64,000 bases of DNA from Clostridia bacterium (GTDB taxonomy: Bacteria; Bacillota; Clostridia; Christensenellales; Borkfalkiaceae). Both the position numbers and the translations under genes were made by a program. Under the pieces are notes generated by a model. It ran no database searches. It saw nothing but the letters and a program-made list of their open reading frames with translations, and was not told the DNA's origin. Below are positions 1 through 8,543 of the stretch, one piece after another. Positions within the stretch are counted from its first letter, which is position 1. Every line of letters begins with the position of its first letter. Location of the stretch: assembly GCA_017457225.1 (NCBI GenBank), contig JAFTHW010000010.1, positions 16,348 through 80,347 on the forward strand, in the 5' to 3' direction.

Positions 1-934
1 CTTTTGCCGCCGCCACGTAGTCTTCGAGGTAGATGGGATAGTTCATATTATAATCCCCGAGAATATCCTTTACGTTACCGCCAAGGCCGATTCTGTGATC
101 GAGGAAGAAATCGTTGTACTTTTGCGCCATCTCGACCGTACCGTCCAATTCACCGTACTGATACTCCTCGTGTTTTGCTTGGAACGATACTTTCAAATGC
201 GTCGTCTCGCTGAGCGTATAATCGTAAACAACAATTTCTACAGGCACGTTGTATTTTTTACCCGCGAACGTTACTTCAAACGTACCCGTGTATGTACCCG
301 CCGGCTGATTTTCGCTCGGTTGCACTTCAAAATAAATGGGCTGATTGCTGCCTTTCGTCACTTTATTTTCGCCGTAAGCAACGATATTTTCATAAGGCAC
401 CAACGCGTCGGTATAATCGCCCGCACCGGTGGGAACACCTTTGTCCCAAATCTCCGTGAGCGTAATGAACTTCGCGTGATAAACTCCGATGTCTTCTTTT
501 TTCAAAACGTCGCCGCTCGCCGTCTTGAGATCGCTCGTTTTCACGGTATATTCGCCGTCCTCGCCCGCGGAAATCACGATCTGTCCGCCTTCCATATCGT
601 TGCGGAACGCAGCGATCTTCATCGTGTCAGAGTCGTAACGGCTAGAATAATTATATTCACGCAGGAATTTCTCCGAGCCGTAAGCCGCCCAAACCGCCGT
701 TTCGAGCTTTTCTTCTTCCACCGATTCGCTACTCGAATCCTCGCCGCCTTCCCATTCCCATTGAAAGTCGCTGCTACTATCGACGTTGCTAACGTTGCTA
801 CTTTCTTCAGCTTTGGAAGACTCCGACGAAGAAGACGTAGCGCCGCCGAAGAGCTGACAACCCGTGCCGAGCGCCGTTACGCTCGCCATAAAGCAAGCAA
901 ACACCGACGTCAACCATTTTTTCGTCTTTTTCAT
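1..934 (-). CDS. Secreted lipoprotein, DUF4091/GH123-N-like, 3' end outside window
   Basis: The frame runs from an ATG at 934, preceded by AAAGGAG, off the left edge, so only about 311 residues are visible. The N-terminus is a lysine-rich signal peptide ending in a lipobox-like GTGC, so the mature protein should be lipid-anchored outside the membrane. A Ser/Glu-rich linker of about 45 residues follows. The next part has a beta-sandwich pattern including PAGTYTGTFEVTFAGKKYNV and reads like the N-terminal domain of DUF4091/GH123-type glycoside hydrolase proteins; a role in glycan handling is inferred from that. The catalytic part, if present, lies beyond the window. The start is firm and the family assignment moderate. 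Confidence 0.65.
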   Translation of the reverse strand, partial: MKKTKKWLTSVFACFMASVTALGTGCQLFGGATSSSSESSKAEESSNVSNVDSSSDFQWEWEGGEDSSSESVEEEKLETAVWAAYGSEKFLREYNYSSRYDSDTMKIAAFRNDMEGGQIVISAGEDGEYTVKTSDLKTASGDVLKKEDIGVYHAKFITLTEIWDKGVPTGAGDYTDALVPYENIVAYGENKVTKGSNQPIYFEVQPSENQPAGTYTGTFEVTFAGKKYNVPVEIVVYDYTLSETTHLKVSFQAKHEEYQYGELDGTVEMAQKYNDFFLDHRIGLGGNVKDILGDYNMNYPIYLEDYVAAAK

Positions 935-1217
935 AATGTTCTCCTTTACCATTTATTTCTTCTTCAATTTTATCATAACCGCCGCTCAAAAAGCAATAAA
1001 AATTTTTCTTTTTGAAAAGAAAAAAATTATTTTACCATTTTCGTGGATTTTTTCGCAACAGTTTCTCAAAAACGCAGTAAAAAATCCATACTCCGCGTAT
1101 GATAACTATATTATAACATCAACCAAAAAACTTGTATAGTCATTTTTTTATCCTTTTTTAGAAAATTTTTATCTTTTTTTGCTTTTTGGACGTTTTTTCT
1201 ATTTTTAACCAAATAAA
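935..1217. promoter_or_regulatory. AT-rich leader with weak promoter for the lipoprotein
   Basis: This gap holds no gene. On the minus strand an extended -10 (TGT then TATAAT, -10 at 1110-1115) can be read, but no good -35 is found, so the promoter call is weak. The stretch is otherwise poly-A/T rich. Confidence 0.3.
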
Positions 1218-1490
1218 AATCCCCCTCCGCTTTCTCCTGTGGGAGAAGGGGGACCGCTTGCGGTGGATGAGGAGTTTCGTTCCGCCGCTGTCATTCTGAG
1301 CCTGTCGAACTTTGAGGGCAAAGCCCTAAAAGCGCGAGGCGTAGCCCAGCGGCGGAATCTCTGCGGAACACTTTTTATAATTCCACCGCTTCGACACAGC
1401 CGAAATATCACTTTTTGCAAAGCAAAAAATATCACTTGCCACAGGTAAATATCACTTTGGCTTTGCCAAAATATCACTGCGTAGCAAAAA
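1218..1490. repeat. Composite intergenic repeat with AAATATCACT array
   Basis: Three modules lie side by side. The first (1218-1272) is an imperfect palindrome with CCCCCTCCGC and GAGAAGGGGG. The second (about 1278-1370) starts GTTCCGCCGCTGTCATTCTG and ends with the inverted GCGGCGGAATC. The third carries AAATATCACT at 1403, 1427, 1447 and 1469. Each copy is separated by a short inverted repeat such as TTTTGC-AAA-GCAAAA or TTTGGC-TTT-GCCAAA. It is non-coding and is the type of element expected in many copies per genome, although only one copy occurs here. Confidence 0.7.
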
Positions 1491-1530
1491 AATCGCCCGC
1501 CCCGCGAACGGAACGGACGAAAACTCACCT

Positions 1531-2019
1531 TTATTCCGAAGGAATATCCTCCAAAAAGTAATCGTATAAAGTTTTATAAAACTCCCCGAGATATTGTGCG
1601 GCAACCTCGTCTTCTCGGAGTACCCGCACCCTTTCGATGGGATCGGAATACGTCTCCTCGTAATAATCCCTGACAATATAATAACGCTCCTCGTAAGAAA
1701 GCGAATAATCGACGGTATACGGCGCCTGTTGCGCCTGCTGCGAATTCGACTTAGTAAAGCGCAAATAGAATAGCAACGCTTCGCGCAAATGATTGATCTC
1801 CGCTTCGTGCTCCGTCTGCAATTTCTGTTGGATCTGCGCCCAAATCTCGGACAGGAAGATCCCGTTTTCGATCAAACGGTTCTTTTCCTTTTTGAGTTTA
1901 TTTTGAAGCGCAAGTTCCAATTTATTTTTCTTAGTTTGCGCAGAGCGCACTTCCATCACTTGTTCTTCGCTCAACGCCGCGAACTGCTCGTCGGCGTAAT
2001 CAATAATATCAATCGTCAT
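1531..2019 (-). CDS. Unknown small protein, last gene of the virion cassette
   Basis: This 162-residue acidic protein is not recognised. It starts at an ATG at 2019 with AGGTGG five bases upstream; a GTG at 2028 is possible but lacks its own ribosome site. It overlaps the end of the gp10-like gene by 11 bases, so it belongs to the structural operon. The middle is a charged helical stretch (about 25-85) with coiled-coil character, and the C-terminus is rich in Tyr, Glu and Asp. In P22 the next gene after gene 10 is the tail needle gp26, also coiled-coil. Position makes a needle or plug role possible, but no sequence motif confirms it. Confidence 0.6.
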   Translation of the reverse strand: MTIDIIDYADEQFAALSEEQVMEVRSAQTKKNKLELALQNKLKKEKNRLIENGIFLSEIWAQIQQKLQTEHEAEINHLREALLFYLRFTKSNSQQAQQAPYTVDYSLSYEERYYIVRDYYEETYSDPIERVRVLREDEVAAQYLGEFYKTLYDYFLEDIPSE

Positions 2020-3382
2020 TCGTTCCACCTCGCAACGTTTCTATTTCCACGGAAATCTTATCTACGTGTGAATCGCGGTGTAGAGTAACGTCCAACGAAA
2101 AAATCTTTCCATAAAGATCGAAACGGACGGTCGCTTCCCCGTCGGAAAGGTCTAGATCGAAGCTCTTTCCTCTCCCCTCGGTACGCACAGTCACCGTCAC
2201 CGCGCCTCTCCCCGTTACTTTCAACGTACGCAACGTCTTTCGTCCCGATATGCCAAAATCCAGATTGCGAACGGGAAATTCATAACGGTTATCCCCCGAC
2301 AAAAAACCGCCGTCCTCCACCAAAAACAACTGACCGTTCAGCATTGCAAACACTTCGCTCGGGCCGCCGGCAAGTCCGTCGGTCGAAAGAGAAAAATATC
2401 CGTTCTCTCCATCCCCGTCGACGACGACCATTTTTTTCTCCCCTTGAGAATCGGTATAACGAAAAAAATATCTACCGCCGCCCGAAGCGTGACTACAAGG
2501 CTTGTTCAAATCCACGTCCACTTCCAAATGCTCACATACTCGGCGGATCTTTTCCCCGTCAAATGCATACAGAGCTTTTCCCGCCACGTAGAAAATAGAT
2601 TCTCCGCACACCGCGATCGAATCGGCAACGATCTTTTCACCGCGATACGGCAACCGCTTGACGGCGAACTCGGAAGCATTTCCGCTCGCGTTCAGCCGCC
2701 AAATCCCGTGTTCGCGAAAAATGTAAACACAGTCCTTAAACTCCTGCAACAAAACAATTTTTCCATCTGAAGACGGTAATTGGATTCGCCCGCCGTCGTC
2801 TACGGAATCGGCAAAATCTTCAAAGTTCGACGGAGTACTGAACGCCAACGTATAAGGCGGCTCCGCCAAAAACAGTCGGTTTTTGAAAAAGCAGCCCGAG
2901 GGAGAATTCTTCGTAGTTTTTCGTTTCAGCGTTCCATCTGTCCCATACTCGTACAAGCCTTTTTCGGTCGCAAAAAAGAATCTCGTTTGATAGGTTTCAT
3001 TTACCGCAGCGATAAACCGTCCGATCCCGCCAAACGATCCAATTTTCTTAAATCCCTGCGCAGTATTGTCGTAAACGCACAACGCTCCGCACGCATCGGT
3101 ATAAAAAAACAATTCGCCCGCATTCTCGTTAACCACGACCGGAACTCTGTGAATTTCCTGCAAAGGCGTTTGGAAATCCAACACATAGACAGAACTCCCC
3201 CCTGGACGGAAATCAGCGAGTCCCACCCCCGTTTTCAATCTTCCGCCCTTTACATCGCTGTTTTTCGCTTGCGTAGAATAGAGCGCTGCCTTGTCTTTTG
3301 TAAAGCCGTGATGAAATGAAGAATATTCCACGACGTAGCGTTTGGATTTTGCATTCACGGCTCTCTTTTGAAATATTTTCAT
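2009..3382 (-). CDS. P22 gp10-like packaged-DNA stabilisation (neck) protein
   Basis: The protein has 457 residues, close to the 472 of P22 gp10. Repeated beta-strand blocks contain propeller-like motifs (YIFREHGIWRL, FFYTDACGALCVYD, YFFRYTD). The ATG at 3382 shares its A with the TGA of the upstream adaptor gene and has AAGGTGG just upstream, so translation is coupled; an alternative upstream start would lie inside the adaptor gene. In P22 this protein sits under the portal and adaptor and closes the DNA channel. Order and size support the assignment; residue identity could not be tested. Confidence 0.6.
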   Translation of the reverse strand: MKIFQKRAVNAKSKRYVVEYSSFHHGFTKDKAALYSTQAKNSDVKGGRLKTGVGLADFRPGGSSVYVLDFQTPLQEIHRVPVVVNENAGELFFYTDACGALCVYDNTAQGFKKIGSFGGIGRFIAAVNETYQTRFFFATEKGLYEYGTDGTLKRKTTKNSPSGCFFKNRLFLAEPPYTLAFSTPSNFEDFADSVDDGGRIQLPSSDGKIVLLQEFKDCVYIFREHGIWRLNASGNASEFAVKRLPYRGEKIVADSIAVCGESIFYVAGKALYAFDGEKIRRVCEHLEVDVDLNKPCSHASGGGRYFFRYTDSQGEKKMVVVDGDGENGYFSLSTDGLAGGPSEVFAMLNGQLFLVEDGGFLSGDNRYEFPVRNLDFGISGRKTLRTLKVTGRGAVTVTVRTEGRGKSFDLDLSDGEATVRFDLYGKIFSLDVTLHRDSHVDKISVEIETLRGGTNDD

Positions 3383-3933
3383 CACACCCACCTTCTGGAC
3401 TGAATCACTTTGCACGGCTTAATCCGATACGCCGCGCGAATAGCGTCCCTGTATTTTTTATCCCAAACGTTCGCCTCCTCGAACAAACCGTTTGCAAGAC
3501 AATACTCCACCGCCATTCCGTAAGAAAACAATCTCGTTGAAGCCTGCGCGGCAGCCTCCGCCTCGTTGTTAAATTCTTTATCCTCGGGAATGTACGTATA
3601 GACGATCTTCAATTTCCCCGGTTGCGCCTTGACGTATTCGGGAAAAACGGAATACTCCACCGACTCCCCCTTGCCGTCCGTCACGTCGACAATTCTTACG
3701 GGCGATTTCGTCAATGCGGAGAACTGCACCACGCCTGTCGAAACATACACTTCGTCTTCTCTGATCAAGGGCAAATAATCGAGCGCAAGCTCGTTCTGCA
3801 CCAAATTGAAACATTGCAACAAAACATTTGCGGTGTTCTCCCCCGTCGAGTCCGTTCCGTTAAAATACTTCTGCACCTCGTCTAATACGCCCACTTTCGC
3901 CGCCGTGGCAAGGATGCATTCTTTTACTGTCAT
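3382..3933 (-). CDS. Head completion / portal adaptor protein (P22 gp4-like)
   Basis: This 183-residue protein follows the coat gene and has an AAGGAGG site before its ATG. Features typical of head-tail adaptors are a helical start (ECILATAAKVGVLDEV), a central strand region with PVRIVDVTDGKGESVEYSV, and a helical C-terminus with AAQASTRLFSYGMAVEYCLA. P22 gp4 has 166 residues and occupies the same place in the order. It should bind the portal ring and carry the neck protein encoded next. The gene-order argument is stronger than the sequence argument. Confidence 0.6.
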   Translation of the reverse strand: MTVKECILATAAKVGVLDEVQKYFNGTDSTGENTANVLLQCFNLVQNELALDYLPLIREDEVYVSTGVVQFSALTKSPVRIVDVTDGKGESVEYSVFPEYVKAQPGKLKIVYTYIPEDKEFNNEAEAAAQASTRLFSYGMAVEYCLANGLFEEANVWDKKYRDAIRAAYRIKPCKVIQSRRWV

Positions 3934-3960
3934 TCCACTACCTCCTTTCTCACCGTCTTA

Positions 3961-3988
3961 CGGACGGAGAATTGCGATTCTCCGCCCG
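3961..3988 (-). other. Hairpin in the mRNA between coat and adaptor genes
   Basis: The 126-base gap after the coat gene holds an inverted repeat (CGGACGGAGAAT and ATTCTCCGCCCG arms around a short loop). There is no U-run, so partial termination or mRNA processing that keeps coat mRNA above adaptor mRNA is more likely than full termination. Confidence 0.45.
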
Positions 3989-4059
3989 TGGGAATTTCCA
4001 CGTCGTCGCATTCAACGCATACACGGTATCCCTATTTCTTTTAGACGGTTTTTATTAAA

Positions 4060-5226
4060 TTAAATTTCGTTGATACCGAGCAAGACGCCCTGACCGCCGG
4101 GACGTTCGCACATAAGTTCGGCGTATTTCACGAGCGTTGCCGTATATACGGGCTTGCCGGGAATCTGCTTAAGCACCTTTCCGTCTTCGCCTTCTAACCA
4201 TTGCCAATCGCAAAGCTGATGAATCTTGAAATCGTTGGTATTGAGCAAGTACATCGTACCGGCAGGGCAGAATCGATCCGAAACGATGGGAATGCCGTTG
4301 AACGTCATACACTTATGTCCACCTTTCAGTTCCTCGGTTGTGAACATTTGTCTGTTTTGCAATTCTTCCGCAAGCGCACGACGTACGCCGCTGGAGCAAA
4401 CAATGAAATTGATTTTGCTACCCGTGCACTCCTCAATGCTGTCGATCGCCGCCTGCAAATCGGATTCCGTAAGTACACCGACGTTCTTTTTCTTATACGG
4501 CGTCATGAGTTTCGTTCTCTGTGCGCCATACAGCGTATCCGTATCTGCAAAAATCGCGCCGAGACCGGTAATTTCCTTGTCTTTCGAGCCTTTCAAATAC
4601 GCGATTGCGCCCTCTACCATACTTGCAGGTATGAAATCCGACCCTTCGAAAGTAACGGAGGAACCCGTCACCGATCTATCCACGCTCAAAACGCGTCTGC
4701 CGGGATTATCGGGCACGGGGAAACCGTCCATATAGAATTCGAGCACCATACCCTCTACGATATTTTTCACCGTATCGAATTTCACGGTCGTACCGCTATA
4801 AGAAAGGACCTTACCGAGTGCGCCCGTTCCGTCCCCGAACAACATTCTGCCGAAATTGAGCGAAGCGCTTTTCACGAGCGTTTCCATCTCGTCGTTGAGC
4901 AAATTCACGAACGCGCCCTCGTTGTTGGAGGAAGCGCGGATCGCCTTATCGGAAATCTCGATCGTGCCGTAAAGATTTTTGAGCGGCACCGTGAACGTGA
5001 CGTAATCGTTACCTTTGGCGGCAGGCAAATCCCCCGTTTCCGTTCCCGCGGCAATACCGCCGTTCATTCCCACTCTCACGAGTTTTTTAACGTCTTTCCC
5101 CGCGACGTCCGAAGTCGAGCGCGAGAATTGTGCCAACAAGGGGTTGGCTTTCATATCTAAAGCATCCGATACGGCGTCCAAATAAAAAGTTTTCAATGCG
5201 TTATCCGCAGTTTCAATAGTAACCAT
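4060..5226 (-). CDS. Phage major capsid (coat) protein, HK97 fold likely
   Basis: The 388-residue protein lies directly after the scaffold gene, the usual coat position. The N-terminal half has the alternating pattern of coat proteins, including TFTVPLKNLYGTIEISDKAI and a helix (FVNLLNDEMETLVKSASLNF) like the spine helix of HK97-fold shells. The C-terminal third has GIPIVSDRFCPAGTMYLLNT and FKIHQLCDWQWLEGEDGKVL, typical of the P-domain and A-domain ends. The frame is intact, with no sign of decay. Confidence 0.75.
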   Translation of the reverse strand: MVTIETADNALKTFYLDAVSDALDMKANPLLAQFSRSTSDVAGKDVKKLVRVGMNGGIAAGTETGDLPAAKGNDYVTFTVPLKNLYGTIEISDKAIRASSNNEGAFVNLLNDEMETLVKSASLNFGRMLFGDGTGALGKVLSYSGTTVKFDTVKNIVEGMVLEFYMDGFPVPDNPGRRVLSVDRSVTGSSVTFEGSDFIPASMVEGAIAYLKGSKDKEITGLGAIFADTDTLYGAQRTKLMTPYKKKNVGVLTESDLQAAIDSIEECTGSKINFIVCSSGVRRALAEELQNRQMFTTEELKGGHKCMTFNGIPIVSDRFCPAGTMYLLNTNDFKIHQLCDWQWLEGEDGKVLKQIPGKPVYTATLVKYAELMCERPGGQGVLLGINEI

Positions 5227-5276
5227 ACAATAATTTCTCCCTTAATTTTAAATTTTACGCTTGTGTTTGCAAGAAG

Positions 5277-6128
5277 TTAAAAGCCTTCTTGCGCTTTATT
5301 TTTGAAGAATCGAAGCGCCATACTCCCCGCATCTCCAATAGATTTCGCCCGCGCGGGAGGAGTGACAAGCGTACCCGCCCCACCCCGCATCAAAGGCGCT
5401 TCCGTTTTTCCGACCGACGCGAGATACTCTCCGACGATCTTCAGCCGCACGTCCTCGTTCTGTCTGACGAGCTCGAACAGCTCGCTCGGAGAAATCTCCT
5501 TTCTCCCTGTATCCGTAACCGAACCTCCAGCCCGTTCCAACGTATGAACGTTTTCCTCCAAGCCCCCGTTCGCCCCGTTCAAGTTCGCGCGCGTTTTTCC
5601 GTCGGATTTCTCCCCGTTTTCGATCGCTGTCTTGGCTTCTCTCTCCACGAACAAATCGTCTTGCGATTGCGCTTTTCGCAAAGCATCGCCCTCATCAACC
5701 TCCTCGCTTTGAGCGACTTCCGTTTTGGGGGAAACCGCGTCGTTTTTCCACGCTTCCTCCTCTTCCGTCGTCTCCCGTTCCGCGCCGCGTTCCACGTCGG
5801 AAAGGAATTCATCAAATTCCTTTTTCTCCGCTCTTCTTGCCGCCGCATTCTTACGAAGCTTTTCCGCCCCCGAATGCAACGTCTCCGCGCCGCTTTTCAA
5901 GATTTCCGCCTCTTTTTCCAGCTCCTTCAAGCGTTGACTACGCCTGGTAAACTCCGCCTGTAAAGAACCGTACGCTTTTGCGAGGGCGTCCACGTCCTTG
6001 AATTTTCCGAGCACCGCCGAAGCTTCTATCTTACCTATTTCCGTCCGATTCACCATAGCATTCTCTTGCGCCTCCGCGCCGTCTTCCGCGCTCCCATTCT
6101 TTTTGTCAACGTTCTCCTCTTTATCCAT
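5277..6128 (-). CDS. Capsid scaffolding protein
   Basis: The protein has 283 residues, is highly charged and is dominated by a coiled coil at about 55-110 (RSQRLKELEKEAEILKSG onward), followed by a Glu/Lys-rich low-complexity middle. The C-terminus is short and basic (ALRFFKNKAQEGF), as in scaffolds that bind coat through a basic C-terminal helix-turn-helix. P22 gp8 has 303 residues and lies between portal and coat, as here. It would template shell assembly and leave before or during DNA packaging. Confidence 0.7.
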   Translation of the reverse strand: MDKEENVDKKNGSAEDGAEAQENAMVNRTEIGKIEASAVLGKFKDVDALAKAYGSLQAEFTRRSQRLKELEKEAEILKSGAETLHSGAEKLRKNAAARRAEKKEFDEFLSDVERGAERETTEEEEAWKNDAVSPKTEVAQSEEVDEGDALRKAQSQDDLFVEREAKTAIENGEKSDGKTRANLNGANGGLEENVHTLERAGGSVTDTGRKEISPSELFELVRQNEDVRLKIVGEYLASVGKTEAPLMRGGAGTLVTPPARAKSIGDAGSMALRFFKNKAQEGF

Positions 6129-6140
6129 CTTCTTTCCTCC

Positions 6141-8066
6141 TTATTGATTTTCGCCGCCTTTTTCCGTGAATTCGGCAACGTTCGTTTCTTTCTTTAAAAA
6201 CTTTTTATGTTCTTCCATATGTTTTACGAATCTCCTTTTGAGCGCCTCCCCGTCGCGGAATTTTTTAAACTCCGCAGACAAGAGGAATCTCGTATGCTCC
6301 GCGATATGCAACGAATGATCGTCGTAGCTGTCGGGCAAAATTTCCGTCTGTCGCATTTCGAGATTCTCCTCTCCCGCCTTGGCGATATGGAGCGCGGAAA
6401 TATCCCTTGCATTCTCGTAACTCCCAAACCCGAACGCCTCCAAAATACGGTTCTTATTCTCCGTGGAGAGTTGTCCGTTTTCATCACTCAAAAGCCCCGC
6501 CTTATACAATTCCAGTATCGTCGCGCGCTTCTCTTCGGGCGTCGCCGCCTCCTCCGATTCAAACTGTACGTCGTTTACGGACAGATCGATGGCGTTGAAA
6601 TAATACACCTGCGTCTTTTTATTTTCCCCCGTAATCCGCATCAATCGCGCGTTTCCGGCAAACTGCCGATACAGCCGCAGGATTTGTTTCCCGATCTGCC
6701 GCATCGCGCGTTCGATACTCCCAATCGTCGGCGTCAATCTAGATTCGTCTTGCGAAAGCAGGAGCTGCAACCCCGTCGCGCTCGTGACTCTCCCGGGCGT
6801 GGAGTTCTGCACGAGATCACTCACGCCGCTCACCAGCGAAAACTCTTTTTCTAGCCACTCCTCTTCTTGTGCAAATTCCGCAGGAATCCCGCCGCAATCG
6901 AGCATTTCAGGCGCTTTTCCGCCTTGTCGATATACGAGTACTTTCCCTGGGGTCAATCCCTCCTCGCTCAGCTCGTCGGTATCCACCGAGCCGTCCTCTA
7001 CGGTCAATACTCCCAACGAGAGTCTGTTCAAGAACTCGTGTTTACGATTTCTCACGGCGTTATACGCCCTTTGAATGGGAATGAGTCTATCCACCACACT
7101 CCCGGCAAAAAATGCGCCGGGCATACGCAAGCAATCCTGTTTTACGAACGGAAACTCGCGTTCTCCTTTTTCGCCGTTTTCGTAAGGAAGCGGACCTTCG
7201 TACAACAATTTTCCGCCCGCGACGATCTCCAATCTCCCGTCTTTGTTCTCCTCCGTCGGACGGGTATACCGTTCAATGAGAATTTCCGAACGGTGTAATA
7301 CCGTTCCGTCCATTCCCATCTTTTCAAGAGGCAATTTCCCCGCCGACGGCTCGCTGTATCCCGCGAACGTAAATTCAGAAATTTCTTTCCCCTCGACTTC
7401 GACACCAAATCGCTCGTAAATAGAATCCACCGACACCGCTCGAGCGTGAATCAGGCTGTTGACTTCTTCCAACCCCTCTGCGTTCAATCGGTCAGGGAAC
7501 ACCTCAAACGGGGACACCGCGTCCACGCTCACTTCCCCCTCGTAAACAGGCGTTCCATTCTCGTCAACGCCTACCTGCCTGCCACCTTTTTCATTCCAAG
7601 CGATTTTATAAAACGCCGTACCGCACACCTCCGACCACATCGTTGCGTTGGATACCGTCCGCCCGAAATCAATCCTCTCCTGCGCGTAACTGAGTACGCC
7701 AGTCGCGAGCTTCGCAGCTTTGAGATCCCCGTCCTCGTCCGAGAACGCGCGCACTTTTAAACTTGGCCTCATTTTTTCCAGCTTCGCCACACGGGAATCC
7801 ACGGTCGGCGCGATATGGTTGAACACCCTGCGCGACTGCCAATAAAACCGACTGTCCTCCTCTACGACTCCACCGAGCGGTGATACGTCGCAGTATTGGT
7901 TTCCGCTGAAGAAATTCATATTCAACAGCCAGCCCGACTCCGTCGATCTACGCTCCTCTCTTCGGCGCTCGAAATCCGCCGTCACCTCCGCGGCAAGTTT
8001 CGCCGCCGCCCGTTCTTTCGCCGTCAACTCTTCGTTCACGGGAAATCCCTGTTCGTCTACAATCAT
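6141..8066 (-). CDS. Phage portal protein, P22 family
   Basis: The protein has 641 residues (P22 gp1 has 725). Family-like segments are the N-terminal NFFSGNQYCD, then WQSRRVFNHIAPTVDSRVAK, a wing/stem region with SPFEVFPDRL, and a crown-side helix with GLQLLLSQDESRLTPTIGSI. It forms the dodecameric DNA channel at one vertex and docks the terminase. Its ATG overlaps the stop of the gene upstream (ATGA), and scaffold begins 12 bases after its stop. The frame is complete. Confidence 0.85.
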   Translation of the reverse strand: MIVDEQGFPVNEELTAKERAAAKLAAEVTADFERRREERRSTESGWLLNMNFFSGNQYCDVSPLGGVVEEDSRFYWQSRRVFNHIAPTVDSRVAKLEKMRPSLKVRAFSDEDGDLKAAKLATGVLSYAQERIDFGRTVSNATMWSEVCGTAFYKIAWNEKGGRQVGVDENGTPVYEGEVSVDAVSPFEVFPDRLNAEGLEEVNSLIHARAVSVDSIYERFGVEVEGKEISEFTFAGYSEPSAGKLPLEKMGMDGTVLHRSEILIERYTRPTEENKDGRLEIVAGGKLLYEGPLPYENGEKGEREFPFVKQDCLRMPGAFFAGSVVDRLIPIQRAYNAVRNRKHEFLNRLSLGVLTVEDGSVDTDELSEEGLTPGKVLVYRQGGKAPEMLDCGGIPAEFAQEEEWLEKEFSLVSGVSDLVQNSTPGRVTSATGLQLLLSQDESRLTPTIGSIERAMRQIGKQILRLYRQFAGNARLMRITGENKKTQVYYFNAIDLSVNDVQFESEEAATPEEKRATILELYKAGLLSDENGQLSTENKNRILEAFGFGSYENARDISALHIAKAGEENLEMRQTEILPDSYDDHSLHIAEHTRFLLSAEFKKFRDGEALKRRFVKHMEEHKKFLKKETNVAEFTEKGGENQ

Positions 8067-8494
8067 TCCTGTTCCTCCGTCTTGATTTTTCTAACCACCC
8101 GTTTCCTCGGCTTCGCCCGCGGCTTTCTCTTCACCGCGCTCTCACCCTCCGATCGGTTTTTCCGCTCCGTTCCCGAAGTCTTTTTCTCCGAGCACGAATC
8201 CGTTTTTGCTTTTTTGTTTTCGGTCGAATCGTCCTCTTGCCTTCGCAGTTCCGCCAGCAATCTCTGCCGTTCCGCCTCCAACTCCTCATCCGACATTCTC
8301 CCGTACTCTCCCTCTCCGCTCGCCAACAAAATCTGTACGGCTTTGAGATCGGGGGGAATGTCTTTTTTCGTCCGTTTGCGTTTGGTGAGTTTCAATGCGC
8401 CGTCCACTTCCGCGTATTCCTCCGTCACCTCCGCAACGCTGCACCCCAGCGCCACTTTGAGCAAAGCGTCGCCGATTTTATCTCTCCTTCCCAC
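8063..8494 (-). CDS. Putative small terminase subunit or packaging accessory protein
   Basis: The start is taken as the GTG at 8494 because AAGGAGG sits exactly five bases upstream; an in-frame ATG at 8512 has a poor site. The result is 143 residues. A helical N-terminus (KIGDALLKVALGCSVAEVTEEY) is followed by TKRKRTKKDIPPDLKAVQILL, a pattern seen in small packaging genes of Firmicutes phages. The C-terminal 60 residues are strongly basic (RKPRAKPRKRVVRKIK) and could bind DNA. Unlike the usual order, it lies after the large subunit and before portal. The functional name is inferred. Confidence 0.5.
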   Translation of the reverse strand: MGRRDKIGDALLKVALGCSVAEVTEEYAEVDGALKLTKRKRTKKDIPPDLKAVQILLASGEGEYGRMSDEELEAERQRLLAELRRQEDDSTENKKAKTDSCSEKKTSGTERKNRSEGESAVKRKPRAKPRKRVVRKIKTEEQE

Positions 8495-8543
8495 ATGATC
8501 CTCCTTTTTCATCTCGTACCTGCCCCATCCTTTTCGGGTTACA

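Noticed and set aside
95-1015. Plus-strand frame of 306 codons over the first lipoprotein
   Set aside because: The minus strand encodes a signal peptide, lipobox and beta domain; the plus frame shows neither a ribosome site nor a plausible protein.
1403-1478. Possible CRISPR array
   Set aside because: Repeats are 10 bases and intervals 10-14 bases, which are themselves palindromes, and no cas genes are present.
2017-2028. GTG start at 2028 for the last cassette gene
   Set aside because: The AGGTGG site overlaps this codon and is correctly spaced for the ATG at 2019.
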